NCBI GenBank assembly: GCA_003216415.1
Contig: QCIY01000011.1
Span: 1-48,503, forward strand
Length of the DNA stretch: 48,503 bases
Reading direction: 5' to 3'
DNA from: Prochlorococcus sp. AG-402-O16
Lineage (GTDB): Bacteria; Cyanobacteriota; Cyanobacteriia; PCC-6307; Cyanobiaceae
This document shows positions 48,159-48,503 of this stretch, piece after piece. Both the position numbers and the translations under genes were made by a program. Within the stretch, counting starts at the first letter, position 1. Every line of letters begins with the position of its first letter. The notes beneath the pieces are model-generated. The model was not told the DNA's origin. It ran no database searches and saw only the letters and a list, made by a program, of their open reading frames with translations.

Positions 48159-48479
48159 ATGAGTAAATTATCTCAACAAGAAGAAAAAGAACTAATTTCC
48201 TTTATTAAGGATTGGTTGAAATCCCATGGATTTAATCAAAAAGATTTAGCAAATGAATTAAGTATTAAATCGAGTAGAATCTCAGAGATTATTCTAAAAA
48301 TAAAAGAATTTTATAAAAAAGGCGGTATGTTTAATGTTGCAAAAAATCTCATAAAGATTGAAAAAAATTGGTTAAATAATATCAAAAATGATTATCTAGA
48401 GACAAACCAATCACAATCATATAATCAATTAGATATCGACTCTTTAGTAAATAAGATGAATCAAGAAACTAGTGAATAA
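48159..48479 (+). CDS. Small helix-turn-helix protein
   Basis: Protein of 106 residues. Residues about 8-47 fit a helix-turn-helix of the Xre/Cro type: KDWLKSHGFNQKDLANELSIKSSRISEII, with the conserved QxxLA and the recognition helix ending SRISEII. The C-terminus is Lys and Asn rich and probably helical; I do not recognise a further domain. It starts with ATG immediately after the DUF1232 stop. A DNA-binding or antitoxin-like role is possible, but no toxin partner is evident. Confidence 0.72.
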   Translation: MSKLSQQEEKELISFIKDWLKSHGFNQKDLANELSIKSSRISEIILKIKEFYKKGGMFNVAKNLIKIEKNWLNNIKNDYLETNQSQSYNQLDIDSLVNKMNQETSE

Positions 48480-48503
48480 ATATTTTTTGAAACATTTTAT
48501 TTA

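Noticed and set aside
1-48503. CRISPR arrays, tRNA or rRNA genes, insertion sequences, prophage or defence islands
   Set aside because: All gaps between genes were read and are short (165 bases or less); none shows cloverleaf-like sequence, regular spacers, or terminal repeats, and no transposase or integrase protein is present.

Overview
The window looks like a stretch of a Prochlorococcus chromosome, most likely a high-light-adapted strain. The evidence is the very low G+C (about 30% by eye), very tight gene packing, and a gene set typical of marine picocyanobacteria: plastocyanin, NdhD, solanesyl diphosphate synthase, the menaquinone/phylloquinone genes menB and menD, glycogen synthase and branching enzyme, a Ycf51-like protein, an MntCAB-type manganese transporter and a group 2 sigma factor. 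I see no rRNA, tRNA, CRISPR array, insertion sequence, integrase or prophage gene. No gene-free stretch exceeds about 165 bases.

Layout. 1-4175 (minus strand): comB, a nitrilase-family amidase, an N-acetylmuramoyl-L-alanine amidase, murI and sds (cut by the left edge) form a tight unit. 4307-7903 (plus): aroA, an MnmC-like tRNA methyltransferase and glmU. 7905-13434 (minus): menD, menB, glgA, murF. 13485-14450 (plus): signal peptidase I and a DUF760 protein. 14457-19533 (minus): a DUF697 protein, mntC, mntA, mntB and a DUF4336 protein whose start overlaps the mntB stop. 19699-28774 (plus): a small protein with an RGG-like tail and a probable ribbon-helix-helix fold, then trpS, thrS, glk, thrB, ndhD and an M3 oligopeptidase. 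28767-35076 (minus): a very large TamB-like protein, proA, folB and a small lipase-like hydrolase. 35129-45423 (plus): Ycf51-like, DUF4332-like, a small secreted protein, a CocE-type hydrolase, glgB, hemE, an SDR-family protein, petE and clpB. 45473-45943 (minus): a divergent 6-carboxytetrahydropterin synthase homologue. 46007-48479 (plus): hisIE, a group 2 sigma factor, a DUF1232 protein and a small helix-turn-helix protein.

How the genes work together. Most are core housekeeping: cell wall (murI, murF, glmU, amidase), aromatic amino acids and quinones (aroA, menB, menD, sds), glycogen (glgA, glgB, with glk for free glucose), photosynthetic electron flow (petE, ndhD), tetrapyrroles (hemE), Mn supply for photosystem II (mntCAB), translation (trpS, thrS, tRNA modification) and protein quality control (clpB, oligopeptidase).

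The less ordinary points are these. comB has no ATG, GTG or TTG that gives a full-length protein; it appears to start at ATT behind a good ribosome binding site. The protein ahead of trpS looks like a ribbon-helix-helix nucleic-acid binder with an RGG-like tail, and short dyad repeats lie upstream of it. A QueD-family protein has HGY where the family has the zinc-binding HGH. A DUF4336 protein is translationally coupled to the Mn transporter. The sigma factor has a two-cysteine insertion and an 11-bp tandem repeat in its upstream region. I did not find a large unknown system; the window is mainly conserved core genome with several small uncharacterised proteins.
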